Shown: positions 1-7,795, counted from the first letter of the stretch. The stretch is DNA of 41,539 nt from an uncultured Chloroflexota bacterium (GCA_937974245.1 CALJKV010000002.1:1-41539), one strand, 5' to 3'. Translations and numbers: made by a program. Notes: generated by a model not told the origin, from the sequence alone.

Positions 1-428
1 TAAGATGCCCGGTTATTCATCCAAACCTACTGGAAGGGGTTCTAGCCTCTCAAGTTGGTTTAGGTTTGTTTAGAAGGGGGATTTAGCCCCGGCCTGTTCT
101 TTTGGGTTGCAGCTGGGTAATTGTAGTCCACCGACGGCACTGAGTCTGGTTTGATACACGCCTCGAAACACGTGATCCACCCCAATCTATCACAACCTGA
201 CACAATTCCGGCAAGACGCCGATCTCTCGGTCGACCAGAACCAACTCGTTGACCGTTTCCGGCAGCCCGGCTTTCACTGCAAAGCCGGCTTACGAACCAA
301 CTGTCTCCAAGCGAAATGGAAAGTGACTATCTGCTCAAGGTTCTCGACAGTCAGAACACAGTCGTCTGCTCAAGTGCGTATCTTAATTGTGTGTTAGAAT
401 CGTCATATTATTGTCGCCAGGAGGCAAA
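1..428. other. Non-coding stretch at left edge
   Basis: No reading frame here has a credible ribosome site or recognisable product. The stretch holds two small inverted repeats (a GGGG/CCCC pair around 76-96 and a perfect 8-bp hairpin at 267-288) and, near its right end, a possible extended -10 element (TGT-TAGAAT, 392-400) ahead of the short ORF at 429. The window starts just after a TAA that could end an upstream gene, but nothing further can be said. Confidence 0.5.
267..288. repeat. Perfect 8-bp inverted repeat
   Basis: CCGGCTTT (267-274) and AAAGCCGG (281-288) form a perfect 8-bp stem with a 6-nt loop. No T-run follows on either strand close enough for a classic terminator. It could be the 3' end of an upstream transcript or an operator. 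Confidence 0.45.
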
Positions 429-485
429 ATGAACCTCTGGTCGCGTAAGATTGGTGAAGCCATCATCGTCCGAATAGTAGCATGA
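429..485 (+). CDS. Possible 18-aa leader peptide
   Basis: An ATG at 429 is preceded by an unusually strong ribosome site (CAGGAGG, 4-5 nt upstream). It opens an 18-codon frame, MNLWSRKIGEAIIVRIVA, ending at a TGA that lies only 19 nt before the ATG of the zinc-finger gene at 505. A possible extended -10 sits at 392-400. The downstream gene has a weaker ribosome site, so translational coupling or a leader-peptide role is plausible. No homology is recognised, and the peptide could equally be the remnant of a longer gene. The call rests only on the ribosome site and position. Confidence 0.35.
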   Translation: MNLWSRKIGEAIIVRIVA

Positions 486-504
486 GCAGAGGGTGGGTAT
501 CAGG

Positions 505-765
505 ATGTCACACCAGGACGAGCAACTCAAGAAGATTGTAGACAGTATCATCATCGCCCACCATGACGACCCGATGGACTGCGAGGCATGCAGTCGTGAA
601 CTTGACTGTCTGGCAGAACGGGTAGCGCTAGGGGCGAATCTGAGCGACCTGCTCCCGGAAGTGGAGTATCATCTCAACTGCTGCCGGGACTGCCGCGAGG
701 AATTTGAGGCGCTGGTGGCTATTCTCAAAGCAGAACTCAACGGTGAAATTACCCGCTCCAGCTAA
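505..765 (+). CDS. Small Cys/His-rich zinc-finger protein (anti-sigma-like)
   Basis: 86-residue acidic protein with no membrane segment. It carries a CEAC pair near residues 24-27, another Cys in the ELDC motif that follows, and an H-x2-CC-x2-C cluster (HLNCCRDC) near residues 54-61. This H-x3-C-x2-C arrangement is the ZAS/zf-HC2 type found in anti-sigma factors and in small regulators that bind sigma or RNA polymerase. The start was set at the ATG at 505 because the upstream in-frame GTG at 493 adds only four residues. It lies 52 nt before trxB on the same strand, so the two may be co-transcribed, and a redox-sensing role is conceivable but inferred. No ECF sigma gene is visible beside it. 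Confidence 0.6.
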   Translation: MSHQDEQLKKIVDSIIIAHHDDPMDCEACSRELDCLAERVALGANLSDLLPEVEYHLNCCRDCREEFEALVAILKAELNGEITRSS

Positions 766-817
766 TCATTCATCATTGGTTTATCACAATAAGCAAATCA
801 AGCAGAGGTTGTAGAAG

Positions 818-1795
818 ATGCGCAAAGTACGTGTACTGGTTATCGGCTCAGGTCCTTCCGGGTTGACAGCGGCGTTATATACCGCCCGCGCCCAACATAG
901 CACAGTCGTGATTACCGGCAACCAGCTCGGCGGCCAGATTTCGACCACCGACGAAGTGGAAAATTACCCCGGTTTCCCGGAAGGCATCACTGGCCCGGAA
1001 CTGGTGGAACGCATGAGAGAGCAGGCGGAACGCTTTGGGACGGAATTGATCTATGATTCGGTCACGGAAGTGGACTTCAGCAAAGGTTCCCCGTTTTACG
1101 TTAAAACCGATAGTGGCGAGGAGTTTTCCGCTGATTCGGTTATTGTCACGATTGGAGCCAACCCGCGTGAACTGGGCATCCCCGGCGAAAGAGAGCATGT
1201 CGGACGCGGAGTGAGCTATTGCGCGACCTGTGACGGGTTCTTCTTCCGGGGCAAGAAACTCGTTGTAGTGGGTGGCGGCGACTCGGCACTGCAAGAGGCG
1301 CTCTTCCTGACCAAGTTCGCTACTGAGGTGGACATTATCCACCGCCGGGACGAGCTGCGTGCCAGCGCCATCCTGCAAGACCGTGCAAAAGCGCACCCGA
1401 AGATCAACTTCATCTACAGTACCGTTGTTGATGAGATCAAATCAGGCGATGACGGGGTGGTGAACCACGTCGTGCTCCGTGACGTGAAGACCGGGAATGT
1501 CTACCAGCACAAGACCGACGGGGTATTCGTCTTCATCGGTTATGACCCGAACAGCAAGGTTTTTGGCGACCAATTGGCGCTCAACGACGAGGGCTATGCC
1601 ATCGTGGATCCGCTGTACCGTACCAATGTCGAAGGCATTTATGCCGCTGGCGAAATCCATGACAGCATCTTCCGTCAGGCGATTACGGCAGCCGGACAGG
1701 GCTGTTCAGCCGCTCTTATGGCGATCAAGTGGCTGGATGACCGTGAAGACCTGTTGCAGCCGCTGGACGCCGTAGCTACCCCGGTTGGGGATTAG
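818..1795 (+). CDS. trxB: Thioredoxin reductase (NADPH)
   Basis: 325-residue low-molecular-weight thioredoxin reductase, which passes electrons from NADPH via FAD to thioredoxin in the cytoplasm. The N-terminal FAD motif GSGPSG is near residue 10. The redox-active site C135-A-T-C138 lies in the NADPH-binding half, followed by the second nucleotide motif GGGDSA near residue 155. The C-terminal FAD contact YAAGEIHD is near residue 280; E. coli has GDV/D at this place, so the GEI is a small variation. Length and motif order are those of a full gene. An AGAGG ribosome site lies about 9 nt upstream of the ATG. It follows the zinc-finger gene and ends in a strong intrinsic terminator. Confidence 0.96.
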   Translation: MRKVRVLVIGSGPSGLTAALYTARAQHSTVVITGNQLGGQISTTDEVENYPGFPEGITGPELVERMREQAERFGTELIYDSVTEVDFSKGSPFYVKTDSGEEFSADSVIVTIGANPRELGIPGEREHVGRGVSYCATCDGFFFRGKKLVVVGGGDSALQEALFLTKFATEVDIIHRRDELRASAILQDRAKAHPKINFIYSTVVDEIKSGDDGVVNHVVLRDVKTGNVYQHKTDGVFVFIGYDPNSKVFGDQLALNDEGYAIVDPLYRTNVEGIYAAGEIHDSIFRQAITAAGQGCSAALMAIKWLDDREDLLQPLDAVATPVGD

Positions 1796-1824
1796 GTTTC
1801 TCCGCTGTTCCGATAAAAGCATCC

Positions 1825-1855
1825 GCCAGGGGATTCTGTCCCCTGGCAGTTTTTT
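1825..1855 (+). terminator. Intrinsic terminator after trxB
   Basis: GCCAGGGG (1825-1832) pairs perfectly with CCCCTGGC (1840-1847) around a 7-nt loop, followed by AG and six Ts. It lies 30 nt after the trxB stop codon. Confidence 0.9.
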
Positions 1856-1865
1856 GTGACCTCTC

Positions 1866-1894
1866 TTGACCTTTTAATCCCCTTGTGTTATATT
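1866..1894 (+). promoter_or_regulatory. Sigma70-type promoter of the tandem-GNAT gene
   Basis: TTGACC (1866-1871), a 17-bp spacer, then TATATT (1889-1894). It lies directly after the trxB terminator and some 250 nt before the next start codon, so the transcript would have a long untranslated leader. Confidence 0.65.
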
Positions 1895-1900
1895 CCTGGT

Positions 1901-2149
1901 GTATGTGAAGAGGTTCACAAGGCACAATGAGCTTATAGCAGGTATATTCCCACAACAAGCAGTACGCCATCGCCCACAAGCGAGCGATTGTTTGTTGTCT
2001 CACGCCTGTTAGACTGCTTCAGCTTTGACTTTCTCGCATTGTTTATCGCAGGTGTGACGCCTGCGGTTTTTAGTTGTGTTCCTTGCTCATTGAGCATGTG
2101 GCCGCAGGTAGTCGTTCTGCGGCCTTTAATATTCGACAAGGAGCAAAAC
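1901..2149 (+). promoter_or_regulatory. Structured 5' leader, attenuator-like
   Basis: This ~250-nt untranslated region separates a good promoter from the GNAT start codon. Five segments can pair in competing ways. A is CACGCCTG (2001-2008), B is the CGCAGGTGTG stretch (2047-2056), C is CGCCTGCGG (2058-2066), D is GGCCGCAGG (2100-2108) and E is CTGCGGCC (2117-2124). B:C is an 8-bp hairpin followed by five Ts, and D:E is a perfect 8-bp hairpin followed by TTTAAT. A can pair with B over 8 bp (one G-U), and C can pair with D over 7 bp. These overlaps are the signature of an attenuator or riboswitch expression platform. The T-box consensus and other riboswitch cores I know were not recognised. 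Confidence 0.5.
2047..2071 (+). terminator. Terminator-like hairpin inside the GNAT leader
   Basis: CGCAGGTG (2047-2054) pairs with CGCCTGCG (2058-2065), with one T-G wobble and a 3-nt loop, followed by G and five Ts (2067-2071). It lies 78 nt before the start codon, so it would stop transcription before the gene unless prevented. Confidence 0.55.
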
Positions 2150-3085
2150 ATGACCGCACATTCATCCATCACCACACAAATCCTGTCACGTCCTTTCCAG
2201 GGCGTAGATGACCATACCCGTGTCCGCCGTTTTCTCCAGGATACGTACCGGCTCACCGGCAAATACCATAATTGGGAAATCCGCCGTTGGGAAGGCCAGT
2301 GGTACTGGGGAAAACTTGATAAGAGCCTCGCCTGGGGCGAGCATGTCCGGCTGTGGGAGACCGAATCCGGTCAACTGGTTGGCGTTGCTCACACGGAAGG
2401 CAGCCTAGGGAATGCCTGGTTCGAGATTCACCCGGACTACCGCCATCTGGAAGACGAGATGCTCACCTGGGCGGAGGCGCATCTGGCCGCGCCCAACCAG
2501 GAAGGGCGGCAGCAGCTTGTGATAGAAGTGTACGACTACGATGTATCGCGCCAGACCATGCTCGCTCGGCGGGGTTACGAGGCTCTGGCGGAATATGGCT
2601 ACCTGCGCTGGCGTCCGGCTGCTGCACCTATTCCTGATGCGATCGTGCCGGAGGGGTACACCGTGCGCTCGCTCAAACGTGGCGAATGGCGTGATACGAA
2701 AGGTTGGCTGGCGGTTATCAGCGCCGTGTTCAGCCATGTCAAGGCCATTCCAAACGACATCGCGGTGTTCCAGAGTTCGCCTATCTACCGGCATGACCTG
2801 CACCTCATCGTGGAAGCGCCGGATGGTAGTTTCGCTGCTTTCGCCGGGTTGACTGTAGACGAGGTCAGCCAAACAGCGATTTTCGAGCCGGTAGGGACCC
2901 ATCCCGATCATCGCCGCAAGCACCTGGCACAGGTTGTCATGGTCGAAGGACTGCGACGGCTGCGCGCGTTCGACATCGAGACAGTGTATGTTGGCACGGG
3001 CGAGATGATTCCCGCCAACGGGCTATACGAGTCACTGGGCTTCACCGACTATCACCGCAGTCAGGCGTGGCGCAAGCTGTTCTAG
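2150..3085 (+). CDS. Tandem GNAT-family N-acetyltransferase
   Basis: 311-residue cytoplasmic protein made of two GNAT-like halves. The N-terminal half (about residues 15-155) is degenerate. The C-terminal half (about 165-311) shows a canonical acetyl-CoA region (GTHPDHRRKHLAQVVM), then a late strand and the typical NGLYESLGF ending. Tandem GNATs of this shape include mycothiol-synthase-like and uncharacterised small-molecule acetyltransferases; the acceptor substrate cannot be read. The ATG at 2150 is used because AAGGAG stands about 6 nt upstream and the N-terminal extension read from 1988 falls in the structured leader. Expression probably depends on that leader. It is monocistronic, followed by a 280-nt gap. 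Confidence 0.85.
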   Translation: MTAHSSITTQILSRPFQGVDDHTRVRRFLQDTYRLTGKYHNWEIRRWEGQWYWGKLDKSLAWGEHVRLWETESGQLVGVAHTEGSLGNAWFEIHPDYRHLEDEMLTWAEAHLAAPNQEGRQQLVIEVYDYDVSRQTMLARRGYEALAEYGYLRWRPAAAPIPDAIVPEGYTVRSLKRGEWRDTKGWLAVISAVFSHVKAIPNDIAVFQSSPIYRHDLHLIVEAPDGSFAAFAGLTVDEVSQTAIFEPVGTHPDHRRKHLAQVVMVEGLRRLRAFDIETVYVGTGEMIPANGLYESLGFTDYHRSQAWRKLF

Positions 3086-3133
3086 GTGTTCACCGGGCAA
3101 CTATTCCCGCTTTTCAATTGGTGTCTGGCACAT

Positions 3134-3139
3134 TATAAT
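3134..3139 (+). promoter_or_regulatory. Possible -10 box upstream of slyD
   Basis: A perfect TATAAT (3134-3139) with a poor -35 (TTTTCA, 3111-3116) at 17-bp spacing. It would give a leader of about 220 nt before slyD, containing the hairpin at 3242-3263. Confidence 0.4.
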
Positions 3140-3241
3140 GCCCATACTGGTCGGGTTATAACAGGCAATCCTGCCGACCTGGAAAACCAGGAAACAACTT
3201 CGGGCTTCCCATAGAAAATTATCTATCCGGCGATTCGTGAA

Positions 3242-3263
3242 ACAAGGGGCTTATGCCCCTTGT
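3242..3263. repeat. 9-bp hairpin of the ACAAGGGG/CCCCTTGT type
   Basis: ACAAGGGGC (3242-3250) and GCCCCTTGT (3255-3263) form a perfect stem with a TTAT loop, with no T-run after it. The same arms, ACAAGGGG and CCCCTTGT, recur at 29986-30010, which suggests a dispersed intergenic repeat family. Confidence 0.55.
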
Positions 3264-3366
3264 CCTGAGTATAGAGATAGACACCAGCCCAGAATAAGTG
3301 AGGGTGGCGCCTCGTCTGCGTGGCGGGCGATTCACTCTATTCGTCAACAAGAGGAAAAAACATAAT

Positions 3367-3900
3367 ATGACAAGCCAGACAATTCAGAATGATATGGTCG
3401 TCAGCCTGACGTATGTACTCACGGTGGACGGCGAAGAGGCCAGCCGGGCGAGCGCTGATGAACCGCTCGAATATCTGCACGGCGCAGAAAACATCGTTCC
3501 GGGGTTGGAAGCGGCGCTGACCGGCAAGAAGGTAGGCGACAAATTCAGTGTGACGATTGCGCCCGATGATGCTTACGGCGATTACGACGAGGATGATATT
3601 GACGAGTTCCCCCGTAACGAAATTCCCGGCTCGGAAAATCTCGAAATCGGCATGATGGTCGAAATCGAGGACGAAGATGGCTATGTGGACGTGGGCATGA
3701 TTAAAGAGATCACCCCGGAGGCTGTCGTGGTGGACTTTAACGCACCGCTGGCCGGTAAGACCCTGAAGTTTGATGTCGAAGTGGTTGCTATCCGCGCCGC
3801 CGACGAAGAAGAACTCGATCATGGGCATCCGCATTCACTGGCCGATTTCTACGGCGACGATGATGATGACGATTTCGAGGATTACGACGACGAGGAATAA
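3367..3900 (+). CDS. slyD: SlyD-like FKBP-type peptidyl-prolyl isomerase
   Basis: 177-residue cytoplasmic foldase. It has the split FKBP domain of SlyD: VSLTYVLTVDGEE at residues about 12-24, a DEPLEYLHG-x2-NIVPGLE-x-AL segment, then the chaperone insert-in-flap region (about 70-125), and the diagnostic FNAPLAGKTLKFDVEV strand that closes the FKBP fold. The tail is rich in His, Asp and Glu (HGHPHS followed by a run of acidic residues), recalling the metal-binding tail of E. coli SlyD but without its cysteines. The ATG at 3367 was chosen because AGAGG lies about 12 nt upstream and homology starts there; the longer frame from 3298 has no matching N-terminus. A terminator follows. Confidence 0.92.
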   Translation: MTSQTIQNDMVVSLTYVLTVDGEEASRASADEPLEYLHGAENIVPGLEAALTGKKVGDKFSVTIAPDDAYGDYDEDDIDEFPRNEIPGSENLEIGMMVEIEDEDGYVDVGMIKEITPEAVVVDFNAPLAGKTLKFDVEVVAIRAADEEELDHGHPHSLADFYGDDDDDDFEDYDDEE

Positions 3901-3926
3901 TCTTTCGGGTCGTGCTGGCACTATCG

Positions 3927-3958
3927 CCGCCGGGTCATGTTGATGATCTGGCGGTTTT
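3927..3958 (+). terminator. Intrinsic terminator after slyD
   Basis: A 12-bp stem (3927-3938 with 3943-3954, two G-T wobbles) has a 4-nt loop and is followed by TTTTATTT. It starts 27 nt after the slyD stop codon. Confidence 0.8.
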
Positions 3959-4032
3959 ATTTCACGGCGGGTTGCCCGGCCAATATGCGTTATACTGGGC
4001 AGCGTGAATAGCAGCACACGGAGTCAGAACGA

Positions 4033-4887
4033 ATGCCCCCCGAAGGTGTAGTCTGTAGCGCATTTGCGATATTGTTTTTCATCCTGTTTTTACGGGTGCG
4101 TCACGAGATGCGCCTGGAAAAAGCCGTGAAAGCCCTGGTTGAACGCCTGAAATCTGATGCGGGTAATCTGCTGGAACTGAATTACCCGATTGCCAGTGTC
4201 CAGCTTGAACAACCCGGCTACCCGCCTGTTCAGCGATGGCGGCGGGGGGTGCTGGAGATCACGGTAGAGACTATCGCCATTCACTGGCGCACGCTGGCGA
4301 TGGATCAAAGCACGGCGTTTTCTCCCGCTGATCTGCGCTGGTTTGGCCGCCCGCGCAAGTACACATCCGGTGAGAACGAAATCTGGTTACACTTTGAGGG
4401 GAAGGGCGAATGGTGGCTGCTCAAAATCCGTCTGGGCCGGGAGCCGATGCGAATGCTTGTCCGGGCGCTGAAGGCCGCCGCGCCCCCCGAACTGGTGACC
4501 GCCTACCGCCGTCGTCGCCCCTATGTTCATGTTGGCCCTCTGGTCGCCCAACCCGCGACGCAGGATTTACAGGGCGCGTGGCATTTGCAGGATGCCGTCA
4601 CGGTTTACCTGATGCCGCGCTTTCTGGTGGTGATGCAGGGAACAGGCGTTTTACGGGTCATTCCACTGGAATCCATGCAGGAGATCGGCGCGCTGCGGCG
4701 GCTGGATGAACCGCGTGCCGATGGCCTGGTGCGCTTTCAGGCGGAGCAGGAGACATTTGCCTTTGCTGCCAAGGGGCACGAACAGTTTGCCGAGTCGTTG
4801 GCTCAGGCTGCGCGCCTGACACTGGAAGACCCGCTAGAGCGTAAGCAAAAGAAGCAAGACGATGATGCTTATGAGTGGGATGAGTGA
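4033..4887 (+). CDS. Membrane-anchored protein of unknown function with PH-like halves
   Basis: 284-residue protein with one N-terminal hydrophobic segment (about residues 6-21, CSAFAILFFILFLRV) and a long soluble, probably cytoplasmic, part. The rest alternates strands rich in Trp and basic residues (EITVETIAIHWRTL; WLHFEGKGEWWLLKIRLG), and a second block (about 190-265) has a similar look. This suggests two pleckstrin-like (bPH) domains, but no family is recognised with confidence. The C-terminus is charged (KQKKQDDDAYEWDE). GGAG lies 8 nt before the ATG. The last 26 nt overlap the next gene, so the two are probably translationally coupled. Confidence 0.7.
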   Translation: MPPEGVVCSAFAILFFILFLRVRHEMRLEKAVKALVERLKSDAGNLLELNYPIASVQLEQPGYPPVQRWRRGVLEITVETIAIHWRTLAMDQSTAFSPADLRWFGRPRKYTSGENEIWLHFEGKGEWWLLKIRLGREPMRMLVRALKAAAPPELVTAYRRRRPYVHVGPLVAQPATQDLQGAWHLQDAVTVYLMPRFLVVMQGTGVLRVIPLESMQEIGALRRLDEPRADGLVRFQAEQETFAFAAKGHEQFAESLAQAARLTLEDPLERKQKKQDDDAYEWDE

Positions 4888-5446
4888 CAGCCCGCTGCTC
4901 CCACCGCCGGGACACCGGATTGTCGTCGTTGGCACCAGCGGCTCTGGCAAAACCACGCTGGCTGCACAGTTAGCCGCGCTGCGGGGCTGCCAGCACATCG
5001 AACTCGACGCAATTCACTGGCAGCGGAACTGGACGGAAACTCCGATGGCAGAATTCAGTGCGAAAATCGCGTTGGCGTTGACCGGAGACTGCTGGGTGGT
5101 GGATGGCAACTATGGCAAGGGGCGTGAGACGGTTTGGTCGCGGGCAGATACACTCATCTGGCTCGATTATCCGCTGTGGCTGGTGCTGTGGCGGCTGCTG
5201 CGGCGCACTGTCTGGCGGGTGATGACGCGCAAGGAACTATGGAATGGTAACCGGGAGAACCTGCGGGCGGTCTTCAGCCGGGACTCGATCTTCCTGTGGG
5301 CAATCCGGACTCATCCGCGCCGCCGCCGGGAGTACGCCGACCTGCCCTACCGCCCGGAATATACACACTTATCGAAGATTCGCCTGCGATCACCCCGTCA
5401 GACAAATCGTTGGCTGCGGGCGATCCCCGAAACAATAAGAGGTTGA
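4862..5446 (+). CDS. P-loop nucleotide kinase, adenylate-kinase-like (FlaR type)
   Basis: 194-residue soluble protein with a Walker A motif GTSGSGKTT near residues 26-34, followed by HIELDAIHW and the NYGK and R-rich lid-like region (WRLLRRTVWRVMTRKELWNGNRE). This order is characteristic of the DNA-topology-modulation/FlaR-related subgroup of adenylate-kinase-like P-loop proteins, whose substrate is unknown. Three in-frame ATGs (4862, 4871, 4880) compete; the one at 4880 leaves a shorter N-terminus closer to the family's usual start. It overlaps the preceding gene and is followed 4 nt later by a GNAT gene, so all three probably form one operon. Confidence 0.85.
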   Translation: MMLMSGMSDSPLLPPPGHRIVVVGTSGSGKTTLAAQLAALRGCQHIELDAIHWQRNWTETPMAEFSAKIALALTGDCWVVDGNYGKGRETVWSRADTLIWLDYPLWLVLWRLLRRTVWRVMTRKELWNGNRENLRAVFSRDSIFLWAIRTHPRRRREYADLPYRPEYTHLSKIRLRSPRQTNRWLRAIPETIRG

Positions 5447-5450
5447 AACC

Positions 5451-5960
5451 ATGCTCTTTTTAACCGAAGCGGACATTCGTTATCAGGATTCCTATCTGGA
5501 TGGAATGCGCGAGTTCCAGGCCGAAGGGCGCTATATTGATTGGATGATTGAGGAACTTGTGGCGCAGTTCCCCCGCTTTGTCCACAACCTCCACGCCCGC
5601 AAGACCCACCCCCAGCCCGGTAATGTGCCGGAAACCGTGTACTGGCTGGTAGAGGACGAAACGTTTATTGGCCGGTTGTCGCTTCGGCATGGCCTTACTG
5701 AAGGGCTGAATTTACTCGGCGGGAATATCGGCTACGAGATTCGCCCGTCGCGGCGGCGGCGGGGTTACGGCACCGCAATTTTACGTCTGGGGCTGGAAAA
5801 AGCACGCGACCTGGGTCTGGAGCGGGTGCTTGTGACCTGTGATGACACAAACATCGGTTCGATCAAAATCATTGAAGCCAATGGCGGCGTCTGGCAGAAT
5901 ACCAATGCCGTCCCCGGCCATTCTGTCCCCGTGCGTCGTTACTGGATTACGCTGGCGTGA
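5451..5960 (+). CDS. GNAT-family N-acetyltransferase
   Basis: 169-residue single-domain acetyltransferase. The acetyl-CoA loop is clear: YEIRPSRRRRGYGTAILRLG (about residues 92-111), followed by ARDLGLERVLVTCDDTNIGS and the terminal IEANGG strand-turn. The sequence order resembles the RimJ/RimL-related branch that acetylates small molecules or protein N-termini; the substrate is unknown. It lies 4 nt after the kinase-like gene with AGAGG about 8 nt upstream of the ATG, as the last gene of the 4033-5960 operon. Its stop codon lies only 6 nt from the stop of the convergent channel gene, with no terminator between. Confidence 0.88.
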   Translation: MLFLTEADIRYQDSYLDGMREFQAEGRYIDWMIEELVAQFPRFVHNLHARKTHPQPGNVPETVYWLVEDETFIGRLSLRHGLTEGLNLLGGNIGYEIRPSRRRRGYGTAILRLGLEKARDLGLERVLVTCDDTNIGSIKIIEANGGVWQNTNAVPGHSVPVRRYWITLA

Positions 5961-5966
5961 CATGCC

Positions 5967-7046
5967 TCATTCGCCATCCTGGTCAGACTCGGTAGGCAGC
6001 GATTCCTCAATGCGGTAGACGGCTTCTGCCGGGCCGATGACGATTAGTGTTTCACCGGTTGCGATCACCCGCTGCGGATTCGGGTTGATTGAGAAGCTGC
6101 CATCGTGCCGCTGGATTGCCAGAATATTGATATTCTGTACCTGGCGCAGGTCGCACTGGCTGACCGACTGCCCGGCCAACCGTGAACCTTCCTTCACAAA
6201 AATCTGCCCCAGGTCAACATCCAGGTCGGACGAAATATCGGAGATGCGCGTCAGGAAATCATGCACCGCCGGACGCAGCAGGGCCAGCCCCATCCGGTGT
6301 CCGCCAATGTCGTAGGGACTGACAACCCGATCGGCCCCGGCACGGCGTAGTTTGTTCTCCGAAGTGCCCCCTGTCGCCCGTGCAACAATAAACAGGTTGG
6401 GATTGAGTCCCCGTGCGGTCAGCACCGTGAGTACATTGTCTGCATTGGTATCCAGCGCCGCCACCAGCCCTCGCGCATGTTCGATGCGGGCTTCGACCAA
6501 TACTTCATCTTGTGTACCGTCGCCGATGATATACGGAATCTGCTCTTCCAGAAAACTGTTTTCGACATCTGGCGACACATCCACGACAATGAACGTCTCG
6601 CCCCGCGCCCGCAGATCGCGCACGACCTGCCGCCCCATCCGCCCGAAGCCACATACCACATAGTGCCCGGTCAGCGTTTTTACCATAGTTTCATTTCTGC
6701 GTTGTTGTACCGCTTGCCACAGGCGCTGTCCCAGCACGACTTCCGCCGCGTTGCTGACTGCTGCCGTTAAACCGCCCACGCCGAGCAGGATGAGCACGAC
6801 GGTGAAGACCCGGCCGCCAGGAGAAAGCGGCCTGACTTCTCCAAAGCCGACAGTGGTAATCGTGATGATGGTCATATAAAACGCCTCGACAGCGGTCATT
6901 TTTTCCAGCAGCATGTAACCTAACGTGCCACAGGCCGCCAAGGCGCCCAGGAAGAGTAAAGAGAGTTGTAAACGCCGTATCGGGTCGGCCAGCAATATCC
7001 GCAGTCGTTGGCTAAATTGGGATACTTTTCGTACTACATTATCCAT
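5967..7046 (-). CDS. Ion channel with RCK (TrkA-N/TrkA-C) domains, potassium-type
   Basis: 359-residue two-transmembrane-helix channel subunit of the MthK/Kch class. The first membrane helix is about residues 27-47, the pore helix and selectivity filter are TITTVGFGE (62-70), and the second helix is about 80-100. A Rossmann RCK domain follows with VVCGFGRMGRQV (130-141), typical of NAD or nucleotide binding, then a TrkA-C regulatory domain (about 270-350). The filter TVGFGE is K+-channel-like, with the last residue E instead of the usual D. Channels of this type form tetramers in the cytoplasmic membrane gated by ligands bound to the RCK ring. It is convergent with the preceding operon and divergent from the response regulator. 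Confidence 0.93.
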   Translation of the reverse strand: MDNVVRKVSQFSQRLRILLADPIRRLQLSLLFLGALAACGTLGYMLLEKMTAVEAFYMTIITITTVGFGEVRPLSPGGRVFTVVLILLGVGGLTAAVSNAAEVVLGQRLWQAVQQRRNETMVKTLTGHYVVCGFGRMGRQVVRDLRARGETFIVVDVSPDVENSFLEEQIPYIIGDGTQDEVLVEARIEHARGLVAALDTNADNVLTVLTARGLNPNLFIVARATGGTSENKLRRAGADRVVSPYDIGGHRMGLALLRPAVHDFLTRISDISSDLDVDLGQIFVKEGSRLAGQSVSQCDLRQVQNINILAIQRHDGSFSINPNPQRVIATGETLIVIGPAEAVYRIEESLPTESDQDGE

Positions 7047-7120
7047 GAATATCTTCGTTGCTGTTCAGGAAACAAACGAATTTTTAGTATTTTTTTTATT
7101 TCCCCTTTGATGAATTGGCA

Positions 7121-7126
7121 TATAAT
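7121..7126 (+). promoter_or_regulatory. Possible -10 box for the response-regulator gene
   Basis: A perfect TATAAT lies 120 nt before the chosen start codon. The region upstream is a T-rich run (7081-7106) without a good -35 hexamer. The AT-rich block may act as an UP-like element. Confidence 0.4.
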
Positions 7127-7246
7127 GAATTATGTAGGGTCAGGAAATGGTTTTTGTGTTCGATCTTCTTGCTTTTGAATTATTTCTGGCACCGCTCACC
7201 GTTTATTTTAGTCGCAAATCAATCAATAAGCACACCTAGAGGCCCT

Positions 7247-7645
7247 ATGCCACAACCTGACACTATGCCCACGAAAAAGGTTCTGATTGTTGATGATGAA
7301 GATATGACGCGTGTACTGCTCAGCCGTGTCATTGAACGCCTAAAGGTGGAGAACCTGGAAATCCTGCTCGCTGAAGATGGTGAAGAAGCTGTCCAGATCG
7401 CGCTCAAAGAGCAGCCGGGCCTCATCCTGCTGGATGTACTGATGCCGAAGATGAACGGCTATGATGTGTGCCAGCGGATTCGTCAGCAGGCAGATTATGA
7501 TCCTTATATTATCATCCTCACGGCACGCGGCTACAGCACTGACAAAGACCAGGCTGAGGCGACGGGTGCGAATGACTTTATGACGAAGCCGTTCAAACCT
7601 TCCCACCTGTTAAGCCAGTTGAACGCCGTGTGGGGAAGAATTTAG
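7247..7645 (+). CDS. Single-domain response regulator (CheY-like receiver)
   Basis: 132-residue stand-alone receiver domain with no output domain. Acidic pocket VDDED (about residues 15-19), phosphoacceptor D63 in LILLDVLMPKMNG, conserved Thr in IIILTARG, and Lys in FMTKPFKPS. It probably relays phosphate or binds a partner protein rather than DNA. The ATG at 7247 is preceded by AGAGG at good spacing; the longer frame from 7115 adds a hydrophobic stretch with no receiver homology and was rejected. The histidine kinase gene 150 nt downstream on the same strand is the obvious candidate partner. Confidence 0.93.
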   Translation: MPQPDTMPTKKVLIVDDEDMTRVLLSRVIERLKVENLEILLAEDGEEAVQIALKEQPGLILLDVLMPKMNGYDVCQRIRQQADYDPYIIILTARGYSTDKDQAEATGANDFMTKPFKPSHLLSQLNAVWGRI

Positions 7646-7703
7646 GGTCTCTTGTGTTCGTGCTAAACTGATTATAAACTATTGTCAGTGATATAGTTGA
7701 CCG

Positions 7704-7722
7704 GCAGCGTAGGTTACGCTGC
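7704..7722. repeat. 8-bp hairpin between response regulator and kinase genes
   Basis: GCAGCGTA (7704-7711), a 3-nt loop, then TACGCTGC (7715-7722), a perfect stem without a T-run. A TTGTGT hexamer (7652-7657) followed by AT-rich TATAAA (7673-7678) just upstream could be a separate kinase promoter, with this hairpin in its leader. Confidence 0.4.
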
Positions 7723-7795
7723 TTCTACTGGGAAGATGAGCCAAAGAGCGCAAAGCCTGAATTCAATCTGATGATAAACCGATTGTGACCACCTG

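Noticed and set aside
1901..2149. T-box or other known riboswitch in the GNAT leader
   Set aside because: No T-box consensus (AGGGTGGnACCGCG) or other aptamer core I know is present; only generic terminator and antiterminator pairing is seen.
7115..7246. N-terminal membrane extension of the response regulator
   Set aside because: The extension has no receiver homology, and the ATG at 7247 has its own ribosome site; the -10 box at 7121 also falls inside it.
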